Source: JBGPYM01 sp041493205
Lineage (GTDB): Bacteria; Bacteroidota; Ignavibacteria; UBA10030; UBA6906
Assembly (NCBI GenBank): GCA_041493205.1
Contig: JBGPYM010000142.1
Coordinates: forward strand, 1 to 7,927
Reading direction: 5' to 3'
DNA: 7,927 bases
Shown: positions 1-7,012 of the stretch, in pieces
How positions within the stretch are numbered: position 1 is the stretch's first letter
Layout: the number at the start of each line of letters is the position of its first letter
The notes under the pieces: model-generated
Databases searched by the model: none
Seen by the model: only the letters and a program-made list of their open reading frames with translations
Told to the model about the DNA's origin: nothing
Made by a program: the position numbers and the translations under genes

Positions 1-611
1 TCGGCGGCAATGGCCATCGCCTGGAGTTCATCCCGTTTCGCCCTGACGGCGGAGTCATCCCCTTTCGGCAGAGTGTGCAGCGCGCGCTCGACATCGTCCT
101 TCAAACCCTGCACCCCCTTGCGGTACAACTTTCCGTCCAGGACGGTATGTCCGGGGGCGCGCTGTTCCATGAACTCCGTGAAGATCCCCGCGGCATACGA
201 ATCTTTCCAGGGGTCGTCCATGCGTGAGAATATGCGCTCGCGGGTTGTTTTGCCCCGCCAGTACGGGATGATGCAGTCCCGGTACGCGGTGAGAGATTCC
301 TCATGGACCCTGAAGCTGATTTTCTCCCGATCGTTGAGTATGGCAAGGTCCTCCAGCGAATGACAGCACAACTCCGGATAGGTTGAGGTTGCTTTGGGGG
401 CGGGACCCCGTTCCCCGACGATGAGTTCGCCGTCATTGATGCAGACCGACTGGCGTTCCATGATCGTCCTGAATGCCCGGGCACGGAGCAGGGGGGGCGG
501 CATCGGGCCCGCCGTTGAGAGGAAATTGGTCAGGATGAGCGCGCGCTCGTGTGAAATCGATGGGACCGCGTCGAGGCTCTGCTGCCGAAGGAGACGTACG
601 CGTTCTGTCAT
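1..611 (-). CDS. hypD: Glycyl radical enzyme, likely trans-4-hydroxy-L-proline dehydratase (N-terminal part, cut by window edge)
   Basis: This is the first 203 residues of a pyruvate-formate-lyase-family glycyl radical enzyme; family members run to about 800 residues, so the catalytic Cys and the C-terminal Gly-radical loop lie outside the window. Visible landmarks are NDGELIVGERG (59-69), TYPELCCHSLEDL (77-89) and FTEFMEQRAPGHTV (144-157). From memory these closely match the N-terminus of the Clostridioides difficile trans-4-hydroxy-L-proline dehydratase, which dehydrates hydroxyproline to pyrroline-5-carboxylate. The ATG at 611 is preceded by GGAGGA with 8-nt spacing, and that site sits in the last two codons of the activating-enzyme gene, which ends 5 nt upstream, so the pair should be translationally coupled. 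The hydroxyproline genes upstream support the substrate. The main alternative is a related glycyl radical enzyme that opens the hydroxyproline ring by C-N cleavage. Family call is very secure; substrate is likely. Confidence 0.88.
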   Translation of the reverse strand, partial: MTERVRLLRQQSLDAVPSISHERALILTNFLSTAGPMPPPLLRARAFRTIMERQSVCINDGELIVGERGPAPKATSTYPELCCHSLEDLAILNDREKISFRVHEESLTAYRDCIIPYWRGKTTRERIFSRMDDPWKDSYAAGIFTEFMEQRAPGHTVLDGKLYRKGVQGLKDDVERALHTLPKGDDSAVRAKRDELQAMAIAA

Positions 612-616
612 GTGTG

Positions 617-1549
617 CTATCCTCCGATGGTGATCGCGTGATGGTATCTGCTCATGCTCTCCGCGATCCGGATCATATGGTCGTTGGAAGGCGCGTCGGT
701 TCCCTGCAGGGCGAACGGGACGCCGAGCCGGGCATATTTGTCAGCGCCAATGGTGTGAAAGGGAAGCAACTGAATTGCAACGACATTGCCGAGCGATGCA
801 ATGAACCGACCGGTCGCCTCAATATTCCGGTCATCGTCGTTGACGCCCGGAATGACCGGCATGCGGACGATGACCTTCTTGCCCCAGGAGGCGAGCCGGC
901 GGAGATTGCCCTGCACCAGTGCGCCGGAGACCCCGGTGGTCGCCCGGTGGACCGCATCGTCCATTGATTTCACGTCGTAGAGAAAGAGGTCGGTACTCGC
1001 GCAGATGGCTTCCAGCGTCGCCGGCGAGGTGAAGCCGGACGTGTCGACCACGGTATGCAAGCCACGTTCCTTCGAAGCAAGCAGGAGTGCCCGGAGGAAG
1101 CGGTTTTGCAGGAGGGGTTCTCCTCCGGAAAACGTGACTCCCCCGCCCGATTCCTCGTAGAACACCGAATCCTTTTCCACCTCGGTCATGACATCCCCGA
1201 CCGTCATCGTGCGGCCGATCAGCTCGCGCGCTTCCGCGGGGCAGACATCCTGACATGTGCCGCAGTGCGTGCAGCGATCGGGGAGCGTCTCATACGTATC
1301 TCCATTCTTCACGATCGCGCCGTTCGGGCAGACCGTCACGCATGCCCCGCAGGCGATACACCGTTCGGTCCGGGCAACCAGCCGGGGACCGGGTTCCCAC
1401 GATTCCGGATTGTGACACCAGGGACACCGGAGCGGACATCCCTTGAGGAACACCGTCGTGCGGATCCCCGGCCCGTCATGCACGCAGAAGCGCATGATGT
1501 TGAACACGATCCCGGTGACGTCGGGCGGATTGTTTGGATGAAGAATCAT
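617..1549 (-). CDS. Glycyl radical enzyme activating enzyme (radical SAM, with two ferredoxin-type clusters)
   Basis: This 310-residue protein uses S-adenosylmethionine and a [4Fe-4S] cluster to install the glycyl radical on the dehydratase encoded next. The radical SAM triad CPLRCPWC (C38, C42, C45) is preceded by the activase signature HDGPGIRTTVFLKGC. An inserted ferredoxin-like domain follows with two Cys sets: C64/C67/C70/C74 and C93/C96/C99/C103. The SAM-contacting SGGEP is at 141-145. This insert is typical of activases for non-PFL glycyl radical enzymes and absent from PflA itself. The ATG overlaps the upstream oxidoreductase stop as ATGA (1546-1549). No good Shine-Dalgarno precedes it, so translation probably depends on coupling. 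The cognate enzyme starts 5 nt downstream, making this the HypD-type activase by context. The product should be oxygen-sensitive and cytoplasmic. Confidence 0.95.
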   Translation of the reverse strand: MILHPNNPPDVTGIVFNIMRFCVHDGPGIRTTVFLKGCPLRCPWCHNPESWEPGPRLVARTERCIACGACVTVCPNGAIVKNGDTYETLPDRCTHCGTCQDVCPAEARELIGRTMTVGDVMTEVEKDSVFYEESGGGVTFSGGEPLLQNRFLRALLLASKERGLHTVVDTSGFTSPATLEAICASTDLFLYDVKSMDDAVHRATTGVSGALVQGNLRRLASWGKKVIVRMPVIPGVNDDDRNIEATGRFIASLGNVVAIQLLPFHTIGADKYARLGVPFALQGTDAPSNDHMIRIAESMSRYHHAITIGG

Positions 1550-2802
1550 GCGAACCGGTCTGTCCGGAGAAGGTGAAGGTCGATCGACGGAACCTTGTCG
1601 TCCACGATCTCTGCAACGAGCTTGCCCGTGACGGGGGCGAGTGACATGCCGAGCATGGAGTGACCCGTTGCCGCGATCAGATTTTCATACCGGCGGAATC
1701 TGCCGATGTATGGGAGCCCATCGGGTGAGACGGGACGGAGCCCCGCCCAGATATCCGCCTGCTCCACCTGCACCGCACCGAGACCTCCCAGGTAGTACGG
1801 CAGGGCCCTCACGATCGCCTGCACCCTGCGCATCGTGATGGCGGTCGTGAGACCGGCAAGCTCCATGGTTCCGGCGAACCGGAGATGATCGCCCATCGGC
1901 GTGACCGCCACGCGGGCCTCATCGAGTATGAACGGGATGCGGGGACGGGCTGTTGCGGTGCGGATGGTCACGCTGTACCCCTTCCCAGCCTGTACGGGGA
2001 GATCCAGCTTCAGGCGTCCGACGATGCCGGGGGACCAGGCCCCTCCTGCGAGAATGAACTCATCGGCAGAATACCGGCCGCGGTCGGTGACCACGGCAGC
2101 GATCCCGGAGGGGCGCTGCTCGAACCCGATGACTGTCGTCGAGGTCATGAAACGGACCCCGCGTCCGGCGAGGAGCGTCCGGAGCCGCTCCATGAAGAGT
2201 GACGGGGTCAGATGCGCGTCACCCGGATAGTAGACGCCTCCCTCCGCAAGAAACTCCACACCCGGCTCGAGCTCGGCGAGTCCCTTCCTGTCGAGTATCC
2301 GTGCTTCCACACCAAGTGCACCCGCATGTGCAGCGGCCGCAATTGCCGCGTGTCTGCCGTGCCCGGTGCGAAACAGCATGATGAGCCCGTTCTTCCGGAA
2401 TTCGAAATTCATCCGTTCCAGCCCGGCCATCTCGTCAAAAAGCGCCAGACTGGCGATGCTCAGGTCGCGGAGCAGGGGCATGGAGCGGGCCATGTGCCGT
2501 TGCGTGCAGGAACGGGCGAAAAGCCAGAGCCAGCGCGCCATGGCGGGATCAAACCGCGGCTTGATATAGAACGGGCTCTCCGGCTTGAACATCCACCGGA
2601 GCCCGGTGCTCACCATTCCCGGGGCAGCGAGCGGGATGAAGTGACTCGGACAGACGAGGCCGGCGTTGTGGAGGGAGGAGCCTGAACCAATCTCCCCCTT
2701 TTCCACGACCGTGACCTCATGTCCGGCCAGATGCAGATAGTGTGCGGCACTGAGGCCGATCGCCCCGCCGCCGATGACGAGTACGTGTTTTTTTCCAGTC
2801 AC
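1546..2802 (-). CDS. DadA-like FAD-dependent D-amino acid dehydrogenase/oxidase, likely cis-4-hydroxy-D-proline dehydrogenase
   Basis: This 418-residue protein of the DAO/DadA family would oxidise cis-4-hydroxy-D-proline, made by the epimerase encoded upstream, to pyrroline-4-hydroxy-2-carboxylate. The N-terminal FAD-binding Rossmann motif VIGGGAIG (9-16) leads to the ribose-binding acid E34. A family-typical segment GSGSSLHNAG (39-48) and the C-terminal block GLRPVSPDGLPYIGR (354-368), followed by GHSMLGMSLAP (380-390), complete the fold. The start is GTG at 2802, the first possible start after the epimerase stop, 21 nt upstream in the same frame; it sits just before the Rossmann strand. A GGAG lies 15 nt upstream, which is rather far. 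Single-subunit DadA-type enzymes of this pathway usually pass electrons to the respiratory chain rather than to oxygen, so 'dehydrogenase' is preferred, but the acceptor cannot be read from sequence. Sarcosine, glycine or other D-amino acids are possible substrates. Confidence 0.88.
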   Translation of the reverse strand: MTGKKHVLVIGGGAIGLSAAHYLHLAGHEVTVVEKGEIGSGSSLHNAGLVCPSHFIPLAAPGMVSTGLRWMFKPESPFYIKPRFDPAMARWLWLFARSCTQRHMARSMPLLRDLSIASLALFDEMAGLERMNFEFRKNGLIMLFRTGHGRHAAIAAAAHAGALGVEARILDRKGLAELEPGVEFLAEGGVYYPGDAHLTPSLFMERLRTLLAGRGVRFMTSTTVIGFEQRPSGIAAVVTDRGRYSADEFILAGGAWSPGIVGRLKLDLPVQAGKGYSVTIRTATARPRIPFILDEARVAVTPMGDHLRFAGTMELAGLTTAITMRRVQAIVRALPYYLGGLGAVQVEQADIWAGLRPVSPDGLPYIGRFRRYENLIAATGHSMLGMSLAPVTGKLVAEIVDDKVPSIDLHLLRTDRFA

Positions 2803-2823
2803 GCTGTGCCGGCCTGTCTCCGC

Positions 2824-3828
2824 TCAGAGGACCTGAAACCCGTGGGCATACGGATCATCTTCATCGTCGATCACAATCGTGTTGTATCCTGTCACTTTTG
2901 CCCACCCTTCGATGCTCGGCACGATCCCCTCGATCGTGCCGATGCGGGCGCTTCGTTCCACGCGCCCGCGGAAGAGGCTGCCGATGATGCTCTCATGAAC
3001 GAATTCGTCCCCAACCTTCAATTTCCCCAGGGCTGCCCATTGTGCCATGCGCGCGGAAGTCCCCGTGCCGCACGGAGAGCGGTCGATGGCCTTCTCGCCG
3101 TAGAACACCGCATTCCGGCCGTGTGCCTGCGGGACACGCGGTTTGCCGGTCCACTGGATATGGCTCAACCCGCGGATGGCGGGCGCAAGCGGGTGGACAA
3201 ACGAATGGCGTTCGTTCACCAGCCGCCGGATAACCGGGCTGAGGCGGAGGATCTCGCCCACCCCGAGTGCGTCGATTTCCTTGTACCGCTCCTGCGGGTC
3301 GATGATGCCGTAGAAATTCCCGCCGTAGGCGACGTCCAGTGTGAGTGAACCGAAGCCGGGCACATCGACCGTGATGCCGCGGGCGGCGAGGTACGACGGA
3401 ACGTTGACGATCCGGACCGAGGTCACCCTTCCGTGTTCGGTTGTGTAGCGCGCCTCGACGACGCCCGCGGGCACTTCCAGGTTCAGCACGCCGGGCGTCT
3501 TCGGGACGACGAGTCCGTGTTCGATGATCACCGTGACCGTCCCGATCGTCCCGTGACCGCACATGGGGAGGCAGCCGCTCGTTTCGATGAAGAGAAGGCC
3601 TGCGTCGTTCGCCGGATCCGCCGGGGGGTAGAGGATGCTCCCCGACATCATGTCGTGCCCCCGCGGTTCGAACATAAGTCCGGTACGGATCCAGTCGAAT
3701 TGTTCCTGAAACTGGGTTCGCCGCTCCGCCATGGTGGTACCGTCGAGGCGGGGCCCGCCGGCGGCGACTACCCGGACCGGATTCCCGCAGGTGTGGGCAT
3801 CGATGCAAAAGAACGTGTGGCGGGCCAT
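2824..3828 (-). CDS. Proline racemase family, 4-hydroxyproline 2-epimerase
   Basis: This 334-residue cytoplasmic, cofactor-independent enzyme should interconvert trans-4-hydroxy-L-proline and cis-4-hydroxy-D-proline. The family's two-base mechanism needs two cysteines and both are present: C90 in LPMCGHGTIG and C253 in DRSPCGTGTSAR, with D249 and H92 at the usual supporting positions. The second Cys separates it from trans-3-hydroxyproline dehydratases, which carry Thr or Ser at the first position. The context (FAD amino-acid dehydrogenase, DapA-like deaminase, aldehyde dehydrogenase) is the standard hydroxyproline setting and makes plain proline racemase unlikely. The ATG at 3828 has an AAAGGAG Shine-Dalgarno with 6-nt spacing and follows the regulator's stop by 15 nt. 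Confidence 0.93.
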   Translation of the reverse strand: MARHTFFCIDAHTCGNPVRVVAAGGPRLDGTTMAERRTQFQEQFDWIRTGLMFEPRGHDMMSGSILYPPADPANDAGLLFIETSGCLPMCGHGTIGTVTVIIEHGLVVPKTPGVLNLEVPAGVVEARYTTEHGRVTSVRIVNVPSYLAARGITVDVPGFGSLTLDVAYGGNFYGIIDPQERYKEIDALGVGEILRLSPVIRRLVNERHSFVHPLAPAIRGLSHIQWTGKPRVPQAHGRNAVFYGEKAIDRSPCGTGTSARMAQWAALGKLKVGDEFVHESIIGSLFRGRVERSARIGTIEGIVPSIEGWAKVTGYNTIVIDDEDDPYAHGFQVL

Positions 3829-3843
3829 GGGGTTCTCCTTTCC

Positions 3844-4539
3844 TCAGGAGAGGTCGAGTGCGGTGCGCGCGAACTCTTCCAGGTACTGGACCAGTGCGTC
3901 GGATGCCTGTCCTGCGGCTTCTTCCTCGCCCGCGGCGACGGCCTCCATCAAGGCCGCGTGCAGGTCGGCGGCCCGGGGGAGATCGCCGTTGTGCCGGTAG
4001 AGATACCAGAACCTCCGGCAGTGAGCATGCAAGGGGACCGACGCCTGGAGCGCAAACGCGCTCCGGGCAGCGGCCTCGACAACCTGATCGAACATCGTAT
4101 CCAGGCGCATGAATTCGTTCATGTCCCCCTTCGCCGCGGCATGCTGCATGGCCGACGCCGTTTTTCTGAGCGCTTCCCGCTGTCCGGGCGAAGCCCTCCG
4201 TGCGGCCTTCGTTGCCACGAGCCGGTCCAGGACCCGGCGGGTCTCCAGGAGCGCGAGATAATCCACGATATTGATATCACTCACCACCACTCCCCGCCGC
4301 GGGAGGGTGGTGACCAGCCGGTGTGCCTGCAGCCGCTGCAGCGCTTCACGCAGGGGAGTCCGGCCGATGCCGACACGCTTGCTCAGGTCGGCTTCGGAGA
4401 GAACGCTCCCCGGCTGCAACTCGAGCGTCACGATCATTTCTTCCAGGCGGGCATACGCCGCATCGGCGAGGCTTGCCTTTCCGGCGGCGGCCTGCAGGCC
4501 CGTCCGTGTCCGCGATTTGTGCGAAAGTGCGACTGTCAT
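3844..4539 (-). CDS. GntR-family transcriptional regulator, FadR/FCD subfamily
   Basis: This 231-residue regulator has an N-terminal winged helix (about 25-90), including the recognition-region block LSKRVGIGRTPLREALQRL (52-70) and the wing LPRRGVVV (79-86). A helical FCD effector domain follows (about 95-228). It is probably the local sensor of hydroxyproline or a pathway intermediate. FCD domains often bind a metal through one Asp and three His. Here D147 and H194 appear in place, but the usual His after Phe is D151, and the His expected in the last helix seems to be L216, so effector binding may be unusual. It lies mid-operon, 23 nt after the aldehyde dehydrogenase and 15 nt before the epimerase, so it would be autoregulated by the promoter near 6960. 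The ATG has GGAG with 6-nt spacing. Whether it represses or activates is not visible; operator placement argues for repression. Confidence 0.92.
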   Translation of the reverse strand: MTVALSHKSRTRTGLQAAAGKASLADAAYARLEEMIVTLELQPGSVLSEADLSKRVGIGRTPLREALQRLQAHRLVTTLPRRGVVVSDINIVDYLALLETRRVLDRLVATKAARRASPGQREALRKTASAMQHAAAKGDMNEFMRLDTMFDQVVEAAARSAFALQASVPLHAHCRRFWYLYRHNGDLPRAADLHAALMEAVAAGEEEAAGQASDALVQYLEEFARTALDLS

Positions 4540-4562
4540 GTGTGGCTCCGCCTGTTACCCTT

Positions 4563-6014
4563 TCAGGGGGCTGTGTAGCAGGTCTTCACCGTAGTGTAGA
4601 ATTCCACGGCGTACCGTCCCTGTTCCCGCGTACCGTAGCTTGATCCCTTCCTCCCGCCGAACGGGACATGGTAGTCGACGCCCGCTGTCGGGAGATTGAC
4701 CATCACCATGCCTGCCTGCGCGTTCGACCTGAAGTGGCTGGCATGTTTCAATGACGTCGTGCAGATGCCGGCACAGAGGCCGAACGGGGTGGCATTCGCC
4801 ACCTCGAGTGCCTCATCGTAATCCTTCACCTCGATGATGCCGGCTACCGGCCCGAAGATCTCCTCGTTGTTGATGCGCATCATGTTCGACGTTCCGGTGA
4901 AGAGGGCAGGCGTAAGGTAGAAGCCCTGCTTTGCGCGGGAGATCCGTTCGCCCCCCCAGGCAAGCGTCGCACCCTCCTTCTGTCCGATCGTGATGTACGA
5001 AAGGTCTTTGGAGAGCTGTGTCTCATCCACCACCGGACCGATATCCGTCCCGGCCGCAAGGGCATCGTCGATCTTCAGCGACTTCAACCGGGCAGTCAGT
5101 GCGGCGACGAACCGGTCATGAATGGCGTGGGTTACGATCAGCCTGCTGGAGGCCGTGCAACGCTGCCCTGTCGAAAAAAATGCGCCGTTCACCGCGGCGT
5201 TGACCGCCACGTCAATGGCCGCATCATCGAGGACAACCATCGGATTTTTCCCGCCCATTTCGAGCTGCACACGTGCAAGCCGTGAAGCGCATCGCGCGGC
5301 AACCCCGGTTCCGACCGCTACCGACCCCGTAAAGCTGATGCCCGCCACGTCCCCGTGTCCCACCAGCGAATCTCCCAGGACGCTTCCTTTGCCCATCACC
5401 AGGTTGAACGCCCCGGCGGAAAGGCCCGAGCGGGAAATGATTTCAGCCATCGCCCAGGAGCAGCCGGGCACCAGCTCCGCGGGCTTGAGGACGACGGTGT
5501 TGCCGAAGGCAAGGGCGGGAGCTGTCTTCCAGGCAGGAATAGCCATCGGAAAATTCCAGGGTGTAATCAGACCGACCACGCCGAGGGGTTCGCGGAGAAC
5601 GTCTATTTCAATGCCGGGACGCACTGAAGGAATATGCTCGCCTCCGGTGCGGAGCGCTTCCCCCGCAAAGAATTTGAAGATGTATCCGGCACGTGCCACT
5701 TCCCCTATCCCTTCCGGGAGGGTTTTCCCTTCCTCCCGGGAAAGGAGCCGGCCGAGCTCTTCCCGGCGCGCGAGAATTTCCGATCCCACGAAATCGAGGA
5801 CGTCGAACCGCTGCTGGGGTGTACTTGAGCCCCAGGCACTGGATGCGCCGCGCGCTGCCGCAACGGCGGCCTGGATGTGCGGCACCCCGCCCTGCGCGTA
5901 GCGGCCGACGCAATCGTTGATGTCCGACGGGTTGATGTTGTCCGCGATGGCGGCGCCGTCCACCCATTCGCCGCCGATGAAGAGACGGTGGAGTTCCTGC
6001 GATGCTGGCGTCAT
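4563..6014 (-). CDS. NAD(P)-dependent aldehyde dehydrogenase, likely 2,5-dioxovalerate (alpha-ketoglutarate semialdehyde) dehydrogenase
   Basis: This 483-residue enzyme of the ALDH superfamily should carry out the last step of the oxidative route, alpha-ketoglutarate semialdehyde to alpha-ketoglutarate. The catalytic set is intact: oxyanion Asn in TPWNFP (N154), cofactor Lys in LKPAE (K177), the Rossmann turn FTGS (228-231), general base in LEMGGKNP (E252) and nucleophile in GQRCTASSR (C286). The ATG at 6014 is chosen although the frame stays open to 6233. The longer version would overlap the upstream gene by 218 nt, and its extra 73 residues are low-complexity with no ALDH character. The 6014 start has AAGGTG upstream, gives the usual family length, and lies 1 nt past the previous stop, implying coupling. 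The superfamily call is certain; the substrate comes from context. Succinate- or glutarate-semialdehyde would be the alternatives. Confidence 0.92.
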   Translation of the reverse strand: MTPASQELHRLFIGGEWVDGAAIADNINPSDINDCVGRYAQGGVPHIQAAVAAARGASSAWGSSTPQQRFDVLDFVGSEILARREELGRLLSREEGKTLPEGIGEVARAGYIFKFFAGEALRTGGEHIPSVRPGIEIDVLREPLGVVGLITPWNFPMAIPAWKTAPALAFGNTVVLKPAELVPGCSWAMAEIISRSGLSAGAFNLVMGKGSVLGDSLVGHGDVAGISFTGSVAVGTGVAARCASRLARVQLEMGGKNPMVVLDDAAIDVAVNAAVNGAFFSTGQRCTASSRLIVTHAIHDRFVAALTARLKSLKIDDALAAGTDIGPVVDETQLSKDLSYITIGQKEGATLAWGGERISRAKQGFYLTPALFTGTSNMMRINNEEIFGPVAGIIEVKDYDEALEVANATPFGLCAGICTTSLKHASHFRSNAQAGMVMVNLPTAGVDYHVPFGGRKGSSYGTREQGRYAVEFYTTVKTCYTAP

Positions 6015-6015
6015 C

Positions 6016-6921
6016 TTACACCTTCGGAAGTGTGGGTCGATGCTGCAGCGCGAGCGTAATTGTCCGTTCCACGCGCGCCCGTTCCTCACCGGCCAGCGGA
6101 AGGCGGGGGGCACGGACCCGTTCATTCCCTCCGTCCGCCACCGCCTCGGCGAGCTTGATATTCTGAACGAACTTGGTCGATACGTCAAGGTGCAGGAGGG
6201 GGAGAAACCAGCGGTAGAGCGCAACTGCTTCATCGATCCGGCGGGCCATGATCAGCTTGTAGAGCGTGACGGTCTCACGCGGGAAGGCGCAGACAAGGCC
6301 TGCCACCCACCCCGCCGCGCCGAGGACGAGGCTTTCGAGCGCGAGATTGTCGACCCCGGTGAAAATGGCATACCGGTCGGCCACGAGATTCTTGATGTCG
6401 GAGATCCTGCGCACGTCCTCCGACGATTCCTTGATGGCAACAAATTTCGGTTCATCCGCCAGCGCTTCAAACATGCCGGGCGTGATGTCGACCTTGTACG
6501 ACACAGGGTTGTTATAAAGCATGATCGGACGCTCGGATGCGGCGGCGACAGTCCGGAGATGATGTTCCGCCTCGCGGGCGTCCGCCGCGTACTGCATCGC
6601 CGGGAGCAGCATGAATCCTTCCGCGCCGTTCTTCGCGGCGGCACGGACGAACTCACATGCGCCGGCGGTCGTGGTTTCCGCCACGGTGGAGAGGATCGGC
6701 ACGCGCCCTCTGCAGGCGGAGGCGGCCATCCGGACAATCTCCTGTTTTTCGGCGGCGGTCAGCGTGCCGTTTTCGCCGAGGGACCCGAGCACGACAATCC
6801 CGTGAACGCCTCCGGTAATCTGCCTGCCGATGTGCGCCTCCATTGCCGGGAGATCGACGGCACCGCTCTCCTTGAATTTCGTCGTCAGTGCACTGAACAC
6901 GCCTGCCCAGGGAGAAGTCAA
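6016..6921 (-). CDS. DapA-fold aldolase/deaminase, likely 1-pyrroline-4-hydroxy-2-carboxylate deaminase
   Basis: This is a class I aldolase-fold protein of the dihydrodipicolinate synthase/N-acetylneuraminate lyase family, first gene of the operon. It should convert pyrroline-4-hydroxy-2-carboxylate to alpha-ketoglutarate semialdehyde plus ammonia. Counting from the earlier GTG at 6936, the Schiff-base Lys is K169 in FVAIKESS and the catalytic Tyr is Y141 in MLYNNP. The carboxylate-binding loop reads GSLGEN (51-56) instead of the GTTGE of true DapA, in line with a non-lysine role. The start is ambiguous: GTG 6936 has no Shine-Dalgarno and lies 4 nt from the operator dyad, whereas TTG 6921 has AAGGA with 7-nt spacing and still leaves the normal family N-terminus. 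I prefer 6921 (301 residues; 306 from 6936). It ends with TAA 1 nt before the aldehyde dehydrogenase. Other keto-acid lyases of this family are possible by sequence; the neighbours decide. Confidence 0.9.
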   Translation of the reverse strand: MTSPWAGVFSALTTKFKESGAVDLPAMEAHIGRQITGGVHGIVVLGSLGENGTLTAAEKQEIVRMAASACRGRVPILSTVAETTTAGACEFVRAAAKNGAEGFMLLPAMQYAADAREAEHHLRTVAAASERPIMLYNNPVSYKVDITPGMFEALADEPKFVAIKESSEDVRRISDIKNLVADRYAIFTGVDNLALESLVLGAAGWVAGLVCAFPRETVTLYKLIMARRIDEAVALYRWFLPLLHLDVSTKFVQNIKLAEAVADGGNERVRAPRLPLAGEERARVERTITLALQHRPTLPKV

Positions 6922-6940
6922 CGTTGTGTCCTTCACGAGT

Positions 6941-6983
6941 GGGTTGTCTATTGATATATAGCTAATATATCAGATGACAACCC
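6941..6983. promoter_or_regulatory. 43-bp two-tier inverted repeat, probable operator
   Basis: Outer arms GGGTTGTC (6941-6948) and GACAACCC (6976-6983) are perfect reverse complements. Inner arms TGATATAT (6952-6959) and ATATATCA (6965-6972) are also perfect. Each pair of arms is separated by a 3-nt non-matching spacer, and the 5-nt core is AGCTA, centred at 6962. The element covers the promoter spacer, -10 box and predicted start site, so a bound protein would block RNA polymerase. Most of the left half is transcribed but the right half is not, so this is a DNA site rather than an RNA hairpin. The likely ligand is the GntR/FCD regulator of this operon, whose family favours short AT-centred palindromes. 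The two tiers could bind two dimers. Confidence 0.75.
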
Positions 6984-6992
6984 CAGAGTCAA
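6964..6992 (-). promoter_or_regulatory. Sigma70-type promoter of the hydroxyproline operon
   Basis: Read on the minus strand, a -35 box TTGACT (6992-6987) is followed by exactly 17 nt and a -10 box TATATT (6969-6964). TGA immediately upstream of the -10 adds an extended -10 element. Transcription would begin at about A6957, giving a leader of roughly 20 to 35 nt depending on which start codon is used. It is the only strong promoter seen for the minus-strand genes, and no gene gap inside the operon exceeds 23 nt. Seen by eye, not scored. Confidence 0.75.
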
Positions 6993-7012
6993 GAAGAAAG
7001 AGCGCGGCAGGG

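Noticed and set aside
2824..2826. TGA recoded as selenocysteine between epimerase and dehydrogenase
   Set aside because: The epimerase already has full family length with both catalytic Cys, and the next frame begins with a proper start right before its Rossmann motif.
3433..4578. Plus-strand open frame of 381 codons
   Set aside because: It lies antisense to the epimerase and regulator genes, which have intact catalytic and DNA-binding motifs. Its translation is Arg/Gly/Pro-rich and looks like a GC-rich shadow.
6015..6233. 73-codon N-terminal extension of the aldehyde dehydrogenase frame
   Set aside because: It overlaps the DapA-like gene by 218 nt, is Arg/Ser-rich without family similarity, and an ATG with a Shine-Dalgarno at 6014 gives the normal length.
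5917..6954. Plus-strand open frame of 345 codons
   Set aside because: It is antisense to the DapA-like gene with its intact Tyr and Lys active site, has no recognisable domain, and would run into the operator region.
6941..6983. Inverted repeat as a bidirectional terminator
   Set aside because: It lies upstream of both flanking genes, is AT-rich in its inner arms, lacks a T-tract after the stem, and overlaps a near-consensus promoter.
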